A stretch of DNA of 64,000 nucleotides, taken from assembly GCF_013364275.1 (NCBI RefSeq), contig NZ_CP054932.1, positions 6,882,001-6,946,000 on the forward strand, written 5' to 3'. A program made the position numbers and the translations under genes. This DNA comes from Actinomadura sp. NAK00032. Lineage in GTDB: Bacteria; Actinomycetota; Actinomycetes; Streptosporangiales; Streptosporangiaceae. Shown here piece by piece: positions 42,610-53,086 of the stretch (its first letter is position 1; each line of letters starts with the position of its first letter). The notes under the pieces were generated by a model. It was not told the DNA's origin. It worked only from the letters and a program-made list of their open reading frames with translations, and ran no database searches.

Positions 42610-43407
42610 ATGCGAGCGGTACTGGCACGCGCCGCCGTGCTGGCCGGCGCGTTCACAGCGGGGGCCGTGGCGGCACGTGCCGCGACCATCCCTCACCTCC
42701 GCCGGCTCACCGCGGACCTGCAGCGCTCCCGGGAGCGGATCCTCGCCAGCCGGGAGGAGGAGCGGCGGCGGCTGCGGCACGACCTGCACGACGGGCTCGG
42801 GCCGACCCTCGCCAGCCTCGCCATGTCGCTGGACGCCGCCCGCATCACGCTCGCCTGCGAGCCGGAGCGGGCCGACCCGCTGCTCGCCGACGTCCGGGAC
42901 CGGCTGGCCAGCGCCGTCGGCGAGATCCGCGACCTCGCGCACGGGCTGCGGCCGCCCGCGCTGGACGACCTCGGCCTCGTCGCCGCCATCGAGTCGTTCG
43001 CGGACGGCTGCTGCGAGCGGGTCGACGTCCGGTTCGACGGCGAGCCCGCCGGGCTGCCCGCCGCGGTGGAGGTGGCCGCGTACCGCATCGCGCAGGAGGC
43101 GCTGACGAACGTCCGGCTGCACGCGCCGGCGAGCTGCGCGTCCGTCCGGCTGAAGCGGGACGCCGACCTGCGGCTGGTGGTGGCCGACAGCGGCCCCGGC
43201 CTGCCCGACGCCGCGCGCGGCGGCGGACCGCGGCCCGCCCGGGGCCTGGCCGCGATGCGGGAGTGGGCCGCCGAGGTCGGCGGCAGCTGCGAGATCACCT
43301 CCCGCAGCGGCGGCGGCACCCTCGTCGCGGTCCGGCTGCCGCTCGGCGCCGCGGAGAGCGCCGCCGGGTATCATCAACGTCCCTCGGTCGGGAGAAAGCG
43401 GGCGTAG
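42610..43407 (+). CDS. Sensor histidine kinase, HisKA_3 type, short N-terminus
   Basis: A 265-residue kinase. A single hydrophobic segment near the N-terminus (RAAVLAGAFTAGAVAARAA) stands in for a sensor, so no extracytoplasmic sensing domain is present. The phosphoacceptor is in EEERRRLRHDLHDGLGPTLASLAM. The ATPase domain has YRIAQEALTNVRLHAPA (N box) and VVADSGPGLPD (G1), ending with GSCEITSRSGGGTLVAVRLPL. The NarL-type regulator gene begins at the base after its TAG stop, so the two form a two-component operon. The signal is unknown. Confidence 0.9.
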   Translation: MRAVLARAAVLAGAFTAGAVAARAATIPHLRRLTADLQRSRERILASREEERRRLRHDLHDGLGPTLASLAMSLDAARITLACEPERADPLLADVRDRLASAVGEIRDLAHGLRPPALDDLGLVAAIESFADGCCERVDVRFDGEPAGLPAAVEVAAYRIAQEALTNVRLHAPASCASVRLKRDADLRLVVADSGPGLPDAARGGGPRPARGLAAMREWAAEVGGSCEITSRSGGGTLVAVRLPLGAAESAAGYHQRPSVGRKRA

Positions 43408-44064
43408 ATGTCGGAGACCATCCGGGTCCTCATCACCGACGACCACCCGGTGTTCCGGCAGGGCCTGAAGGGCCTCCTGCAGGCGCTGGGCGTCGAGGTC
43501 GTCGGCGAGGCCGAGAACGGGCCGGAGGCCGTGCGGATGGCGGCCGAGCTGCAACCGGACGTCGTCGTGATGGACCTGCACATGCCCGGCGGCAACGGCA
43601 TCGAGGCCACCCGCACCATCACCCGCACGAGCCCGCGCATCGGCGTCCTGGTGCTCACCATGTTCCGCGACGACGACTCGGTGTTCGCGGCGATGCGCGC
43701 CGGCGCCCGCGGCTACCTGCTGAAGGAGTCGGGCGCCGAGGAGATCGCGCGCGCCGTCCGGGCGGTCGCGGCGGGCGAGGCCATCTACGGCCCGGAGATC
43801 GCGCGCCGCGTGCTCACCTACTTCACCGACATGCCCGACCCGCGGCAGGCCGCGTTCCCGGAGCTGACCGAGCGGGAGCGGGAGGTCCTCGAACTGATCG
43901 CGCAGGCCCGCAGCAACGCCGAGATCGCCGCGACGCTCTTCCTCAGCCAGAAGACCGTCCGCAACCACGTCTCGAACATCTTCATGAAGCTGCACGTCGC
44001 CGACCGCGCCCAGGCCATCGTCCTGGCCCGCGAGGCCGGGCTCGGCGAGTCCACCCCGCGCTGA
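43408..44064 (+). CDS. NarL/FixJ-type response regulator
   Basis: A 218-residue regulator. The receiver domain (residues 5-120) has the acidic pair TDDHPV and the phosphorylation site Asp in DVVVMDLHMPGGNG. A LuxR-type helix-turn-helix lies at about 150-210 (LTEREREVLELIAQARSNAEIAATLFLSQKTVRNHVSNIFMKL). It is directly coupled to the upstream kinase (TAGATG junction) and followed by a hairpin terminator. No target site was identified. Confidence 0.95.
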   Translation: MSETIRVLITDDHPVFRQGLKGLLQALGVEVVGEAENGPEAVRMAAELQPDVVVMDLHMPGGNGIEATRTITRTSPRIGVLVLTMFRDDDSVFAAMRAGARGYLLKESGAEEIARAVRAVAAGEAIYGPEIARRVLTYFTDMPDPRQAAFPELTEREREVLELIAQARSNAEIAATLFLSQKTVRNHVSNIFMKLHVADRAQAIVLAREAGLGESTPR

Positions 44065-44068
44065 CCCC

Positions 44069-44094
44069 GCGCCCCCGCCGGCGGGCCGGGGCGC
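44069..44094 (+). terminator. Terminator after the response-regulator gene
   Basis: Seven-bp arms gcgcccc / ggggcgc, starting 5 nt after the stop codon, followed by cttcat. Confidence 0.6.
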
Positions 44095-44176
44095 CTTCAT
44101 GCCGTGAGACGCGGCCGTCGGGCTGCTTTCCCGGCGTGCGCGCGTCCCGTTCCGGGCCGTCCGCCCCCCTGGAAAG

Positions 44177-44212
44177 CGGAACGGCCCCCGGCCGGTGGCC
44201 GGGGGCGTTCCG
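44177..44212 (-). terminator. Terminator downstream of clpX
   Basis: A strong hairpin: cggaac / gttccg outside and gcccccggcc / ggccgggggc inside with one unpaired base, lying 18 nt after the clpX stop. Confidence 0.8.
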
Positions 44213-44229
44213 GGTGTCTCTCGCTCGTC

Positions 44230-45504
<1,275 letters not shown>

Positions 45505-45677
45505 CCAACTGTCTCCTTTTCGTGGGGCCGCCCGCCTTGGAGGATGCGGCGCAGCTCGGTTGCGTCCCGAAGGCTCTCGACGTTGGACTCGACGTTACCG
45601 CCTCCGATGGACTTGGAAAGCCCCTCGCCCGGAAGTGTGGCGCCCGGGCTCGGGGACTCTCCCGTCCGTGTGCCGTC

Positions 45678-46361
45678 TCAGGACGACACTACCTCGGCTT
45701 TCCGCTTCCTGCTGGCGAAGACGTCGTCGATGAGGCCGTAGTCCTTGGCCTCGTCCGCCGTCAGGATCTTGTCGCGCTCGATGTCGCGGCGCACTTCCTC
45801 GATGCTCCGGCCGCTGTGCTCGGCCAGGATGCTCTCCAGCAGCTCGCGGATCCGCATGATCTCGCGGGCCTGGATCTCGATGTCGCTGGACTGCCCGTAG
45901 GTGCCCTCGGTCGCGGGCTGGTGGATCAGTATCCGCGAGTTGGGCAGCGCGGCCCGCTTGCCGGGCGTGCCGGCCGCGAGCAGCACCGCGGCGGCGGAGG
46001 CGGCCTGCCCGATGCAGACCGTCTGGATGTCCGGCTTGACGAACTGCATCGTGTCGTAGATCGCCGTCATGGCGGTGAACGACCCGCCCGGCGAGTTGAT
46101 GTAGATGCTGATGTCGCGGTCCGGGTCGATGGACTCCAGCGTGATCAGCTGGGCCATCACGTCGTTCGCGGACGCGTCGTCGATCTGCACGCCGAGGAAG
46201 ATGATGCGCTCCTCGAACAGCTTGTTGTACGGGTTCATCTCCTTGACCCCGTACGTGGTGCGCTCGACGAACGACGGAATGATGTAGCGGTTGTCGACCG
46301 GCATCGGGCCGGCGCCCGGCCGGACGATATCGGCGAAACCGGGACGGTACAGGTCGCTCAT
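45678..46361 (-). CDS. clpP2: ATP-dependent Clp protease proteolytic subunit (ClpP2)
   Basis: A 227-residue serine peptidase subunit. The nucleophile is in VCIGQAASAAAVLLA, the His in RILIHQPATEGTYGQSSD, and DKILTADEAKDYGLIDDVF supplies the acidic partner region. The longer N-terminus (PVDNRYIIPSFVERTTYGVKEMNPYNKLFEERIIFLG) is typical of actinobacterial ClpP2, whose propeptide is removed. It forms a mixed barrel with ClpP1. The start lies 27 nt after the clpP1 stop, so the two are co-transcribed. Confidence 0.96.
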   Translation of the reverse strand: MSDLYRPGFADIVRPGAGPMPVDNRYIIPSFVERTTYGVKEMNPYNKLFEERIIFLGVQIDDASANDVMAQLITLESIDPDRDISIYINSPGGSFTAMTAIYDTMQFVKPDIQTVCIGQAASAAAVLLAAGTPGKRAALPNSRILIHQPATEGTYGQSSDIEIQAREIMRIRELLESILAEHSGRSIEEVRRDIERDKILTADEAKDYGLIDDVFASRKRKAEVVSS

Positions 46362-46388
46362 AGGGGCCTCCGATCAGTGGTCAGGTCG

Positions 46389-47027
46389 TCAGGAGACGGG
46401 GCCCTCGGAGGGCACCTGGTTGGCGCTGAGCACCACGTGGTCGACGAACCCGTAGTCCTTGGCCTCGTCGGCGGTGAACCAGCGGTCGCGGTCGGAGTCG
46501 CGCTCGATCTGGTCGAGCGCCTGACCCGTGTGCTCGGCGATCTTCTCGGCGAGCGTCTTCTTCACGTAGAGCATCTGCTCGGCCTGGATCTTGATGTCGG
46601 AGGCCGTGCCGCCGATGCCGCCCGACGGCTGGTGCATCATGATCCGGGCGTGCGGCAGGGCGTAGCGCTTGCCTTGGGTGCCCGCGCACAGCAGGAACTG
46701 CCCCATCGACGCGGCGAGGCCCATGCCCACCGTGACGATGTCGTTCGGGACGTACTGCATGATGTCGTAGATCGCCATTCCCGCGGTGACGGAGCCACCT
46801 GGCGAGTTGATGTAGAGCGTGATGTCGCGGCGCCCGTCCTGGGCGGACAGCAGCAGGAGCTGGCCGCAGATGCGGTTGGCGATGTCGTCGTCGACCTGCT
46901 GGCCGAGGAAGACGATCCGCTCGCGCAGCAGCCACTGGAACAGCTGGTCGCCGAGAGGCAGCTGGGGCGCCTCGGCGACCCGCGCCTGGATCCGCGACGA
47001 CTCGTCGAAAGTCGGAGGCATGCTCAC
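46389..47027 (-). CDS. clpP1: ATP-dependent Clp protease proteolytic subunit (ClpP1)
   Basis: A 212-residue ClpP paralogue. The nucleophile Ser is in VGMGLAASMGQFLL, the His in ARIMMHQPSGGIGG, and the C-terminal DRWFTADEAKDYGFVDHVV is present. The GTG at 47027 is 8 nt after GGAGG; an ATG two codons later is less well spaced. First gene of clpP1-clpP2. A ClgR-like operator lies about 90-100 nt upstream, fitting control by the Clp gene regulator known from Streptomyces and Corynebacterium. Confidence 0.96.
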   Translation of the reverse strand: MSMPPTFDESSRIQARVAEAPQLPLGDQLFQWLLRERIVFLGQQVDDDIANRICGQLLLLSAQDGRRDITLYINSPGGSVTAGMAIYDIMQYVPNDIVTVGMGLAASMGQFLLCAGTQGKRYALPHARIMMHQPSGGIGGTASDIKIQAEQMLYVKKTLAEKIAEHTGQALDQIERDSDRDRWFTADEAKDYGFVDHVVLSANQVPSEGPVS

Positions 47028-47112
47028 CGGGTGTTCCTCCGGTCCTTTTCAATCGGTTCGGATGCTTGGACATTAACGCGCCACCGGGCCCGCTTAAGCC
47101 CGGGGGGCCGCC

Positions 47113-47130
47113 TTTTCGCCAGGGGCGTAC
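47113..47130. promoter_or_regulatory. Candidate ClgR-binding site upstream of clpP1
   Basis: TTTTCGCCAGGGGCGTAC fits the ClgR consensus reported for Corynebacterium (WNNWCGCYNANRGCGWWS) with one mismatch. Its position, 86-103 nt upstream of the clpP1 start, suits an activator site. Confidence 0.45.
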
Positions 47131-47202
47131 CCGCGTGCGGCCGGATGTCCCGCGCGTTCCGGACGATCTTCGCCAACGCGGCGCCCCGGCCCGGCCGGAA
47201 CG

Positions 47203-47243
47203 GGACACGCCCCGCACCCGGTGGTCGGGTGCGGGGCGTGTCC
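47203..47243 (-). terminator. Terminator downstream of tig
   Basis: A perfect 18-bp stem (47203-47220 with 47226-47243) and a 5-nt loop, 68 nt after the trigger-factor stop. There is no U-tract, but the stem is exceptionally stable. It isolates tig from the clpP1P2 promoter region. Confidence 0.8.
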
Positions 47244-47310
47244 GCGGCGCGCCGGGGACGTCCCGGAGGCGTGCGGCCTCCCCCGTGGCGGGGCGAAGCC
47301 GTCAGAAGCC

Positions 47311-48795
47311 TCAGGCGTCCTTGTCCTTGGCGTCCTTCTCGTCCTGAGCCTCGGCGGCCGGGGCCTCCTCAGCGGCGGCCTCAGCGGTCTGCGCGGGGGC
47401 CTCGTCGGCGGCGTCCGCGGCGGGGGCGTCCTCGCCCTCCTCCTCGGCCTGGACGGTCTCGCCCGTCTCGCCGTTCAGCTCGCGCTGCACGGCCTCGACG
47501 TCGATCTCGTTGCCCGACTCGTCCTTGACGGTGACGTGCTCGACGACGAGGTTCAGCGCCTTGCTGCGCAGCACCTCGGAGACGATCGCCGGGAGCTGGT
47601 TGTTCTGCGTCAGGTACTCGGCGAGCTGCTGGGGCTGCACGCCCATCTGCATCGCCTGCGTGACGACGTACTCGCTCAGCTCCTCGTTCTCGACGCCCAG
47701 CTCCTCCTGGACGGCGAGCTGGTCGAGGACGAACCCGCCCTTGACCGCGAGGCGGGCGGCGTCGGCGACCTCGGTGTCGAACTCCTCGGCGGACTTCTCC
47801 TCGTCCTTGAGGTAGTCCTCCTTGGTCATGCCGGCCATCTGGAGCTGCTGCTCCAGCTGCTGGTTGCGGCGGCCGATCTCCTCCTCCACCACCTTCTCGG
47901 GCAGCGGGATGTCGACCTTCTCCAGCAGCGCCTCGAGGGCCTTGTCGCGCGCCTCGGACAGCTGCTGCAGCTTCACCTGCCGGCCGAGCCGGGCGCGGAC
48001 GTCGCCGCGCAGCTCCTCGATGGTGTCGAACTCGCTGGCGAGCTGGGCGAACTCGTCGTCCAGGTCGGGCAGGTTCTTGACCTTGACGCTCTGCACCGTG
48101 ACGGTGATCTCGGCCTCGTCGCCGGCGTGCTCGCCGCCGACCAGGGTGCCGGTGAACGTCTTGTCCTCGCCGGCGGCCAGGCCGGTCAGCGCCTCGTCCA
48201 GCCCCTCGATGGCGGAGTTGCTGCCGACCTCGTAGGAGTAGCCGGTGGTGGAGGCGTCCTCGATCTCCTCGCCGTCAATCCGGGCGACCAGGTCGATGGA
48301 GGCGAAGTCGCCCTCCTCGGCGGCGCGCTCGGCATTGGTGAGCGAGGCGAACCGCTCGCGCAGGTTGCCGAGCGTCTCCTCGACCTGCTCGTCGGTGACC
48401 TCGGCGTCGTCCACCACGACCTCGAGGCCGTCGTAGTCGGGCACCTCGAACTTCGGCCGGATGTCGACCTCGGCGGTGAACGCGAACTGGGCGCCGTCGT
48501 CCAGCTCGGTCACCTCGACGTCGGGCTGGCCGAGCACGAAGATCTCGGTCTCCTCGACGGCGCGGCCGTACAGCTCCGGAAGGGCGTCGTTGACGGCCTC
48601 CTGCAGGACCGCACCCCGGCCGACGTACTTGTCGATCAGCGGGGCGGGGACCTTGCCGGGCCGGAAGCCCTTGATCCGCACCTGCTGCGAGATCTCCTTG
48701 TACGCCTTGTCGAGGTTCGGCTTGAGCTCGTCGAACGGAACCTCGACGGTGAGCTTGACCCGGGTGGGGGTCAGCTCCTCGACATCGGTCTTCAC
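47311..48795 (-). CDS. tig: Trigger factor (ribosome-associated chaperone and prolyl isomerase)
   Basis: A 494-residue chaperone that binds nascent chains at the ribosome exit. The ribosome-binding domain carries the signature GFRPGKVPAPLI (residues 44-55). The FKBP-like domain (AAEEGDFASIDLVARIDGEEIEDAS ... GLDEALTGLAAGEDKTFTGTL) and a helical C-terminal arm follow. The last 60 residues are an acidic Ala/Glu/Asp tail, longer than in Escherichia coli but common in actinobacteria. It is the first gene of the conserved tig-clpP1-clpP2-clpX order, with its own terminator. Confidence 0.96.
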   Translation of the reverse strand: MKTDVEELTPTRVKLTVEVPFDELKPNLDKAYKEISQQVRIKGFRPGKVPAPLIDKYVGRGAVLQEAVNDALPELYGRAVEETEIFVLGQPDVEVTELDDGAQFAFTAEVDIRPKFEVPDYDGLEVVVDDAEVTDEQVEETLGNLRERFASLTNAERAAEEGDFASIDLVARIDGEEIEDASTTGYSYEVGSNSAIEGLDEALTGLAAGEDKTFTGTLVGGEHAGDEAEITVTVQSVKVKNLPDLDDEFAQLASEFDTIEELRGDVRARLGRQVKLQQLSEARDKALEALLEKVDIPLPEKVVEEEIGRRNQQLEQQLQMAGMTKEDYLKDEEKSAEEFDTEVADAARLAVKGGFVLDQLAVQEELGVENEELSEYVVTQAMQMGVQPQQLAEYLTQNNQLPAIVSEVLRSKALNLVVEHVTVKDESGNEIDVEAVQRELNGETGETVQAEEEGEDAPAADAADEAPAQTAEAAAEEAPAAEAQDEKDAKDKDA

Positions 48796-49023
48796 TGGGG
48801 TTGGTCTCCTTGATCGGGCGCTGTCTCGGCCGCGGCGTTCGACGCGTGCTCAACTCGAGGGGCGCGGGCACGCCGAGAGCCGGCTCCGCGCCTTCGCGCG
48901 CTCAAGTGTATGGGGTCACGGCGCCGGCTGCGGACATCGGACGCCCGCAACGGCGGCGAACACCTGTCAACGATGCCGCACAGGCAGTGACATAAGTGCC
49001 CGGAACCCCCATACTCGTCCGGG

Positions 49024-50220
49024 ATGAACGGGATAGCCGCGGCCTTCAGTGCGACCGGTCTCTACTACCTCGGGTTCGCCGTGTTCAAGCTGGCGGCGGA
49101 CCGGATGCCCGCGCTCCGGGGCAACCGCATCCCGCACATGATCTGGACGATCGTGAGCAACTGGATCTTCCTGATCGCGCTCGCGGTCGTGCTCGGCGGG
49201 CTGACCCTGCAGATCATCGCACTGCGCAACCTGCCGCTGTCCACCGCCGTGCCGATCTTCATGTCCGGCATCGTCCCGCTGCTGCTGATCGCGCTGGTGT
49301 TCTTCGGCGAGCGGCTCACCGCGCGCGAATGGCTGAGCCTGCTGCTGACCGGCGCGGCGATCCTGCTGCTGACCGCGTCCCTCAGCGGGGACGAGCCGAT
49401 CGGCTCGGCGGACGCCCCGCTGTGGAAGATCGCGGTCGTGGTGGCCCCGGCGGTGGTGGTGCCGGTGCTCATCCTCGTGCTCGGCGACCACCGGCCGGAC
49501 GGCCGGCACGCGCGCCCGGTCACCGGCATCGCCTACGGGCTGAGCGCCGGCTTCCCGGTCGGCACCGCCGAACTGGCGATCAAGGGGTGGAGCGACGACC
49601 CGCACGCCGCCGACGCCGGCATCCTCGCGACGCCGTGGCCCTACCTGACCGTGGTGGCGGCCGCCATCGGATTCGGGATCATGGTGATGGCGTTCCAGCG
49701 CTGCCGGGTCTCGATCGTGGCGACGGTCATGACGGTGGCCGCCAAGTCCTACCTCCTGGCCATGGGCTCGTTCATGTACGGGGAGCCGTGGCCGCAGGAC
49801 GCCGCCCGCTCGGCGATGCGGCTCGGCGCGCTGGCGCTGGGCGCGATCGCCGTCCTGCAGTTCCCCCGGCACCGGCCGGTCGAGGAGGAGCCGGCGGAGG
49901 CGTCCGGCGAGGCCGGAGCCCCGGACGACATGGCCGCCGCTCGCGACCCGTTCGGCGGGACGGCCGTCGGCGGGCCGGTGCTGGGCGGGCCGCGGCTCGG
50001 CGAGGTGTACGGGGCTCCGGTGCCGCCGCCGCGCTCCGCCTACGCGCAGGACCCGCTCGGCCAGGGGCCCTACAACCCCCCGGAGGGATACGAACACCCG
50101 GAGGCGCCGGCCCCGCGCGAGGGAGCCCCGCGCGAGGCGGCCCCGCCGCGCCGGCCGATCCGTCCGCAGAGCCCGACCGAGACCGGGTCGGACGGGCGCT
50201 GGCGCGGCTTCAGCGAGTGA
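49024..50220 (+). CDS. DMT/EamA-like membrane transporter with a disordered C-terminal tail
   Basis: A 398-residue protein with nine or ten hydrophobic helices in the first 290 residues, in a DMT-superfamily pattern (TLQIIALRNLPLSTAVPIFMSGIVPLLLIALVFFGERLTAREWLSLLLTGAAILLL). The final 110 residues are Pro/Gly/Glu-rich and probably cytoplasmic. Substrate unknown. The ATG at 49024 has no Shine-Dalgarno, and a TACTCG -10-like element at 49012-49017 (with TGACAT 18 nt before it) suggests a leaderless transcript. It is divergent from tig and convergent with tex. Confidence 0.78.
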   Translation: MNGIAAAFSATGLYYLGFAVFKLAADRMPALRGNRIPHMIWTIVSNWIFLIALAVVLGGLTLQIIALRNLPLSTAVPIFMSGIVPLLLIALVFFGERLTAREWLSLLLTGAAILLLTASLSGDEPIGSADAPLWKIAVVVAPAVVVPVLILVLGDHRPDGRHARPVTGIAYGLSAGFPVGTAELAIKGWSDDPHAADAGILATPWPYLTVVAAAIGFGIMVMAFQRCRVSIVATVMTVAAKSYLLAMGSFMYGEPWPQDAARSAMRLGALALGAIAVLQFPRHRPVEEEPAEASGEAGAPDDMAAARDPFGGTAVGGPVLGGPRLGEVYGAPVPPPRSAYAQDPLGQGPYNPPEGYEHPEAPAPREGAPREAAPPRRPIRPQSPTETGSDGRWRGFSE

Positions 50221-50272
50221 CCACGCGACCGACCCGCCCCCGGCGGATCGGCCTGTTCCGGACAACGACGGC

Positions 50273-50298
50273 CCCCGGCCCCCGCTGAGGGGCCGGGG
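50273..50298. terminator. Hairpin between the convergent transporter and tex genes
   Basis: A 10-bp stem ccccggcccc / ggggccgggg with a 6-nt loop, just before the tex stop at 50310. It probably works for both strands. Confidence 0.75.
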
Positions 50299-50309
50299 AC
50301 CGGTTCGTC

Positions 50310-52823
50310 TCAGCGGCGCTTGGAGTCGCCGCCCGGGAGGCCCTTGTCGAGGCCGGCCCGGCGCAGGGCGTCGGCCATGGCGCCGCCGCCTCCCTGGCCG
50401 CCGCGCGGCTGGCCGCCGCGGCCGCCCTGGTTGCCCCGGGGCTGGCCGCCGCGCCCGCCGCCGCGCTGGTTCTGGCCGCCGCGGTTCTGCCGCCCGCCGC
50501 CGTCGCCCTGCTGGTCACGGCCCTGGCGCGGCCCGCCCTGCCGGCCGCCGCCCTGCTTGCCGGCGGCCTGCCTGCCACCACCGGACTTGCCGCCGGCCTG
50601 CTTGCCGCCACCGGGCTCGTCGTCCAGGCGGAGGGTGAGCGAGATGCGCTTGCGCGGCAGGTCGACGTCCAGGACCTTCACGCGGACGATGTCGCCGGGC
50701 TTGGCGACGTCGCGCGGATCCTCGACGAACTTGTCGGACATCGCGGAGATGTGCACGAGCCCGTCCTGGTGGACGCCGACGTCGACGAACGCGCCGAACG
50801 CGGCGACGTTGGTGACGACGCCCTCCAGCAGCATCCCCGGTTCGAGGTCGGAGATCTTGTCGACGCCCTCCTTGAACACGGCGGTCTTGAACGCCGGGCG
50901 CGGGTCGCGGCCGGGCTTCTCCAGCTCGGCGAGGATGTCGGTGACGGTCGGCAGCCCGAACGTCTCGTCGACGAAGTCGCCGGGCTTGAGCGCGCGCAGC
51001 GCGGCGGTGTTGCCGATGAGGCCCTTGACGTCGTTCCCGGCCGCCTCCAGGATCCGGCGGACGACCGGGTAGGCCTCCGGGTGCACGCTGGAGGCGTCCA
51101 GCGGGTCGTCGCCGCCGGGGATGCGCAGGAAGCCCGCGCACTGCTCGAATGCCTTCGGCCCGAGGCGCGGCACCTCCTTCAGCCCGGAGCGGCCGCGGAA
51201 CGGCCCGTTGGCGTCGCGGTGGGCGACGATGTTCTCCGCCAGGCCCTCGCCGATGCCGGACACGCGGGTGAGCAGCGGCGCGGACGCGGTGTTGACGTCC
51301 ACCCCGACGGCGTTCACGCAGTCCTCGACGACGGCGTCCAGCGAGCGGGACAGCTTCACCTCGGAGATGTCGTGCTGGTACTGGCCGACGCCGATCGACT
51401 TCGGGTCGATCTTGACCAGCTCGGCGAGCGGGTCCTGCAGGCGGCGGGCGATGGACACCGCGCCGCGCAGCGAGACGTCCATGCCGGGCAGCTCGCGGCC
51501 CGCGTACTCCGACGCCGAGTACACCGACGCGCCCGCCTCCGACACCATGATCTTGGTGAGCTTGAGGTCGGGGTGCCGGGCGATCAGCTCGGCGGCGAGC
51601 TTGTCGGTCTCCCGGGACGCCGTGCCGTTGCCGATCGAGACCAGGTCGACCTGGTGCTCGCGGGCGAGCCGCGCGAGCGTCTCGATCGACTCGTCCCACT
51701 TGCGGCGCGGCTCGTGCGGGTAGATCGTGTCGGTCGCGGTGACCTTGCCGGTGGCGTCCACGACGGCGACCTTGACGCCGGTGCGCAGGCCCGGGTCCAG
51801 GCCCATGGTGGCGCGGGTGCCGGCGGGCGCGGCGAGCAGCAGGTCGCGCAGGTTGGCGGCGAACACCCGGACCGCCTCGTCCTCGGCCTCCTGCCGCAGC
51901 CGGGTGCGCAGGTCGATGCCGAGGTGGACGAGGATCCGGGTGCGCCAGGCCCAGCGGACGGCGTCGGCCAGCCACGGGTCGCCCGGCCGGCCCTGGTCGG
52001 AGATCTGGAACCGGCGCGCGATCTCCGCCTCGAAGGAGCTGCGCGGCGCGGAGTCGTCGGCCTCCTCGGGCTCCAGGTCGAGGTCGAGGACCTCCTCCTT
52101 CTCGCCGCGCAGGAGCGCGAGGACGCGGTGCGAGGGCAGCTTGGCGAACGGCTCGGCGAACTCGAAGTAGTCGGAGAACTTGGCGCCGCTCTCCTGCTTC
52201 CCCTCGCGGACGCGGGAGACCATCCGGCCCTGGTTCCACATGCGCTCGCGCAGCGCGCCGATGAGGTCGGCGTCCTCGGCGAAGCGCTCGACGAGGATCG
52301 CGCGGGCGCCCTCCAGCGCGGCGGCCTCGTCCGCGACGCCCTTCTCGGCGTCGACGTAGGAGGCGGCCTCGGCGCGCGGGTCGCGGGACGGGTCGTCCAG
52401 CAGCAGCTCGGCGAGCGGTTCGAGGCCGGCCTCGCGGGCGATCTGCGCCTTGGTGCGCCGCTTCGGCTTGTACGGGAGGTAGATGTCCTCCAGCCGGGCC
52501 TTGGACTCGGCGGCCATGATCTGGGCGCGGAGCTCGTCGGTGAGCTTGCCCTGCGACTCGACCGACTCCAGGATGGCGGCGCGCCGCTCGTCCAGCTCGC
52601 GCAGGTAGCGCAGCCGCTCCTCCAGGGCGCGGAGCTGCGCGTCGTCGAGCGTTCCGGTGGCCTCCTTGCGGTACCGGGCGATGAACGGGACGGTCGCCCC
52701 GCCGTCGAGCAGGTCCACCGCGACCCGCACCTGCCCCTCGCGGACGCCGATCTCCTCGGCGATGCGCTGGGTGATGGTCGGCGTGGTCTGGCCGGTGGAC
52801 GTCTGGCTGATGGTCGCTGTCAC
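50310..52823 (-). CDS. Tex-family S1 RNA-binding transcription accessory protein
   Basis: An 837-residue Tex protein. The N-terminal helical part opens ITQRIAEEIGVREGQVRVAVDLLDGGATVPFIARYRKEATGTLDD. A YqgF/RNase H-like domain lies at about 340 (ATMGLDPGLRTGVKVAVVD). Helix-hairpin-helix repeats follow (VNTASAPLLTRVSGIGEGLAENIVAHRDANGPFRGRSGLKEVPRLGPKAFEQCAGFLRI). An S1 domain starts at about 657 (VVTNVAAFGAFVDVGVHQDGLVHIS). The last 100 residues are a Gly/Arg/Gln-rich RGG-like tail, an actinobacterial addition likely to bind RNA. The GTG start is at 52823. It is monocistronic. Confidence 0.93.
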   Translation of the reverse strand: MTATISQTSTGQTTPTITQRIAEEIGVREGQVRVAVDLLDGGATVPFIARYRKEATGTLDDAQLRALEERLRYLRELDERRAAILESVESQGKLTDELRAQIMAAESKARLEDIYLPYKPKRRTKAQIAREAGLEPLAELLLDDPSRDPRAEAASYVDAEKGVADEAAALEGARAILVERFAEDADLIGALRERMWNQGRMVSRVREGKQESGAKFSDYFEFAEPFAKLPSHRVLALLRGEKEEVLDLDLEPEEADDSAPRSSFEAEIARRFQISDQGRPGDPWLADAVRWAWRTRILVHLGIDLRTRLRQEAEDEAVRVFAANLRDLLLAAPAGTRATMGLDPGLRTGVKVAVVDATGKVTATDTIYPHEPRRKWDESIETLARLAREHQVDLVSIGNGTASRETDKLAAELIARHPDLKLTKIMVSEAGASVYSASEYAGRELPGMDVSLRGAVSIARRLQDPLAELVKIDPKSIGVGQYQHDISEVKLSRSLDAVVEDCVNAVGVDVNTASAPLLTRVSGIGEGLAENIVAHRDANGPFRGRSGLKEVPRLGPKAFEQCAGFLRIPGGDDPLDASSVHPEAYPVVRRILEAAGNDVKGLIGNTAALRALKPGDFVDETFGLPTVTDILAELEKPGRDPRPAFKTAVFKEGVDKISDLEPGMLLEGVVTNVAAFGAFVDVGVHQDGLVHISAMSDKFVEDPRDVAKPGDIVRVKVLDVDLPRKRISLTLRLDDEPGGGKQAGGKSGGGRQAAGKQGGGRQGGPRQGRDQQGDGGGRQNRGGQNQRGGGRGGQPRGNQGGRGGQPRGGQGGGGAMADALRRAGLDKGLPGGDSKRR

Positions 52824-53086
52824 AGCTTGGATTCGCTTTCTCCCCTGGGTGTCGCCTGTGCATTGTCCAGGGAACGGGGCCGGTTGTCTTGTCACCGCTC
52901 GAATGACGGACCGGTCGGCGACCGGCCGTCCCGCTCACTCCGCCAGAGGGTAGGCCTAACTCCTCCATGATCCGCCCCGGTTCGGGGGCCTAGGCCCACT
53001 GGGCCGCGCGGCGTCCGGCGACACAATGGTGGGACCGGGAGCCGCCGCGGCGCGCTCCCCATGACCTTGGAACCCTTGGAGGACGG

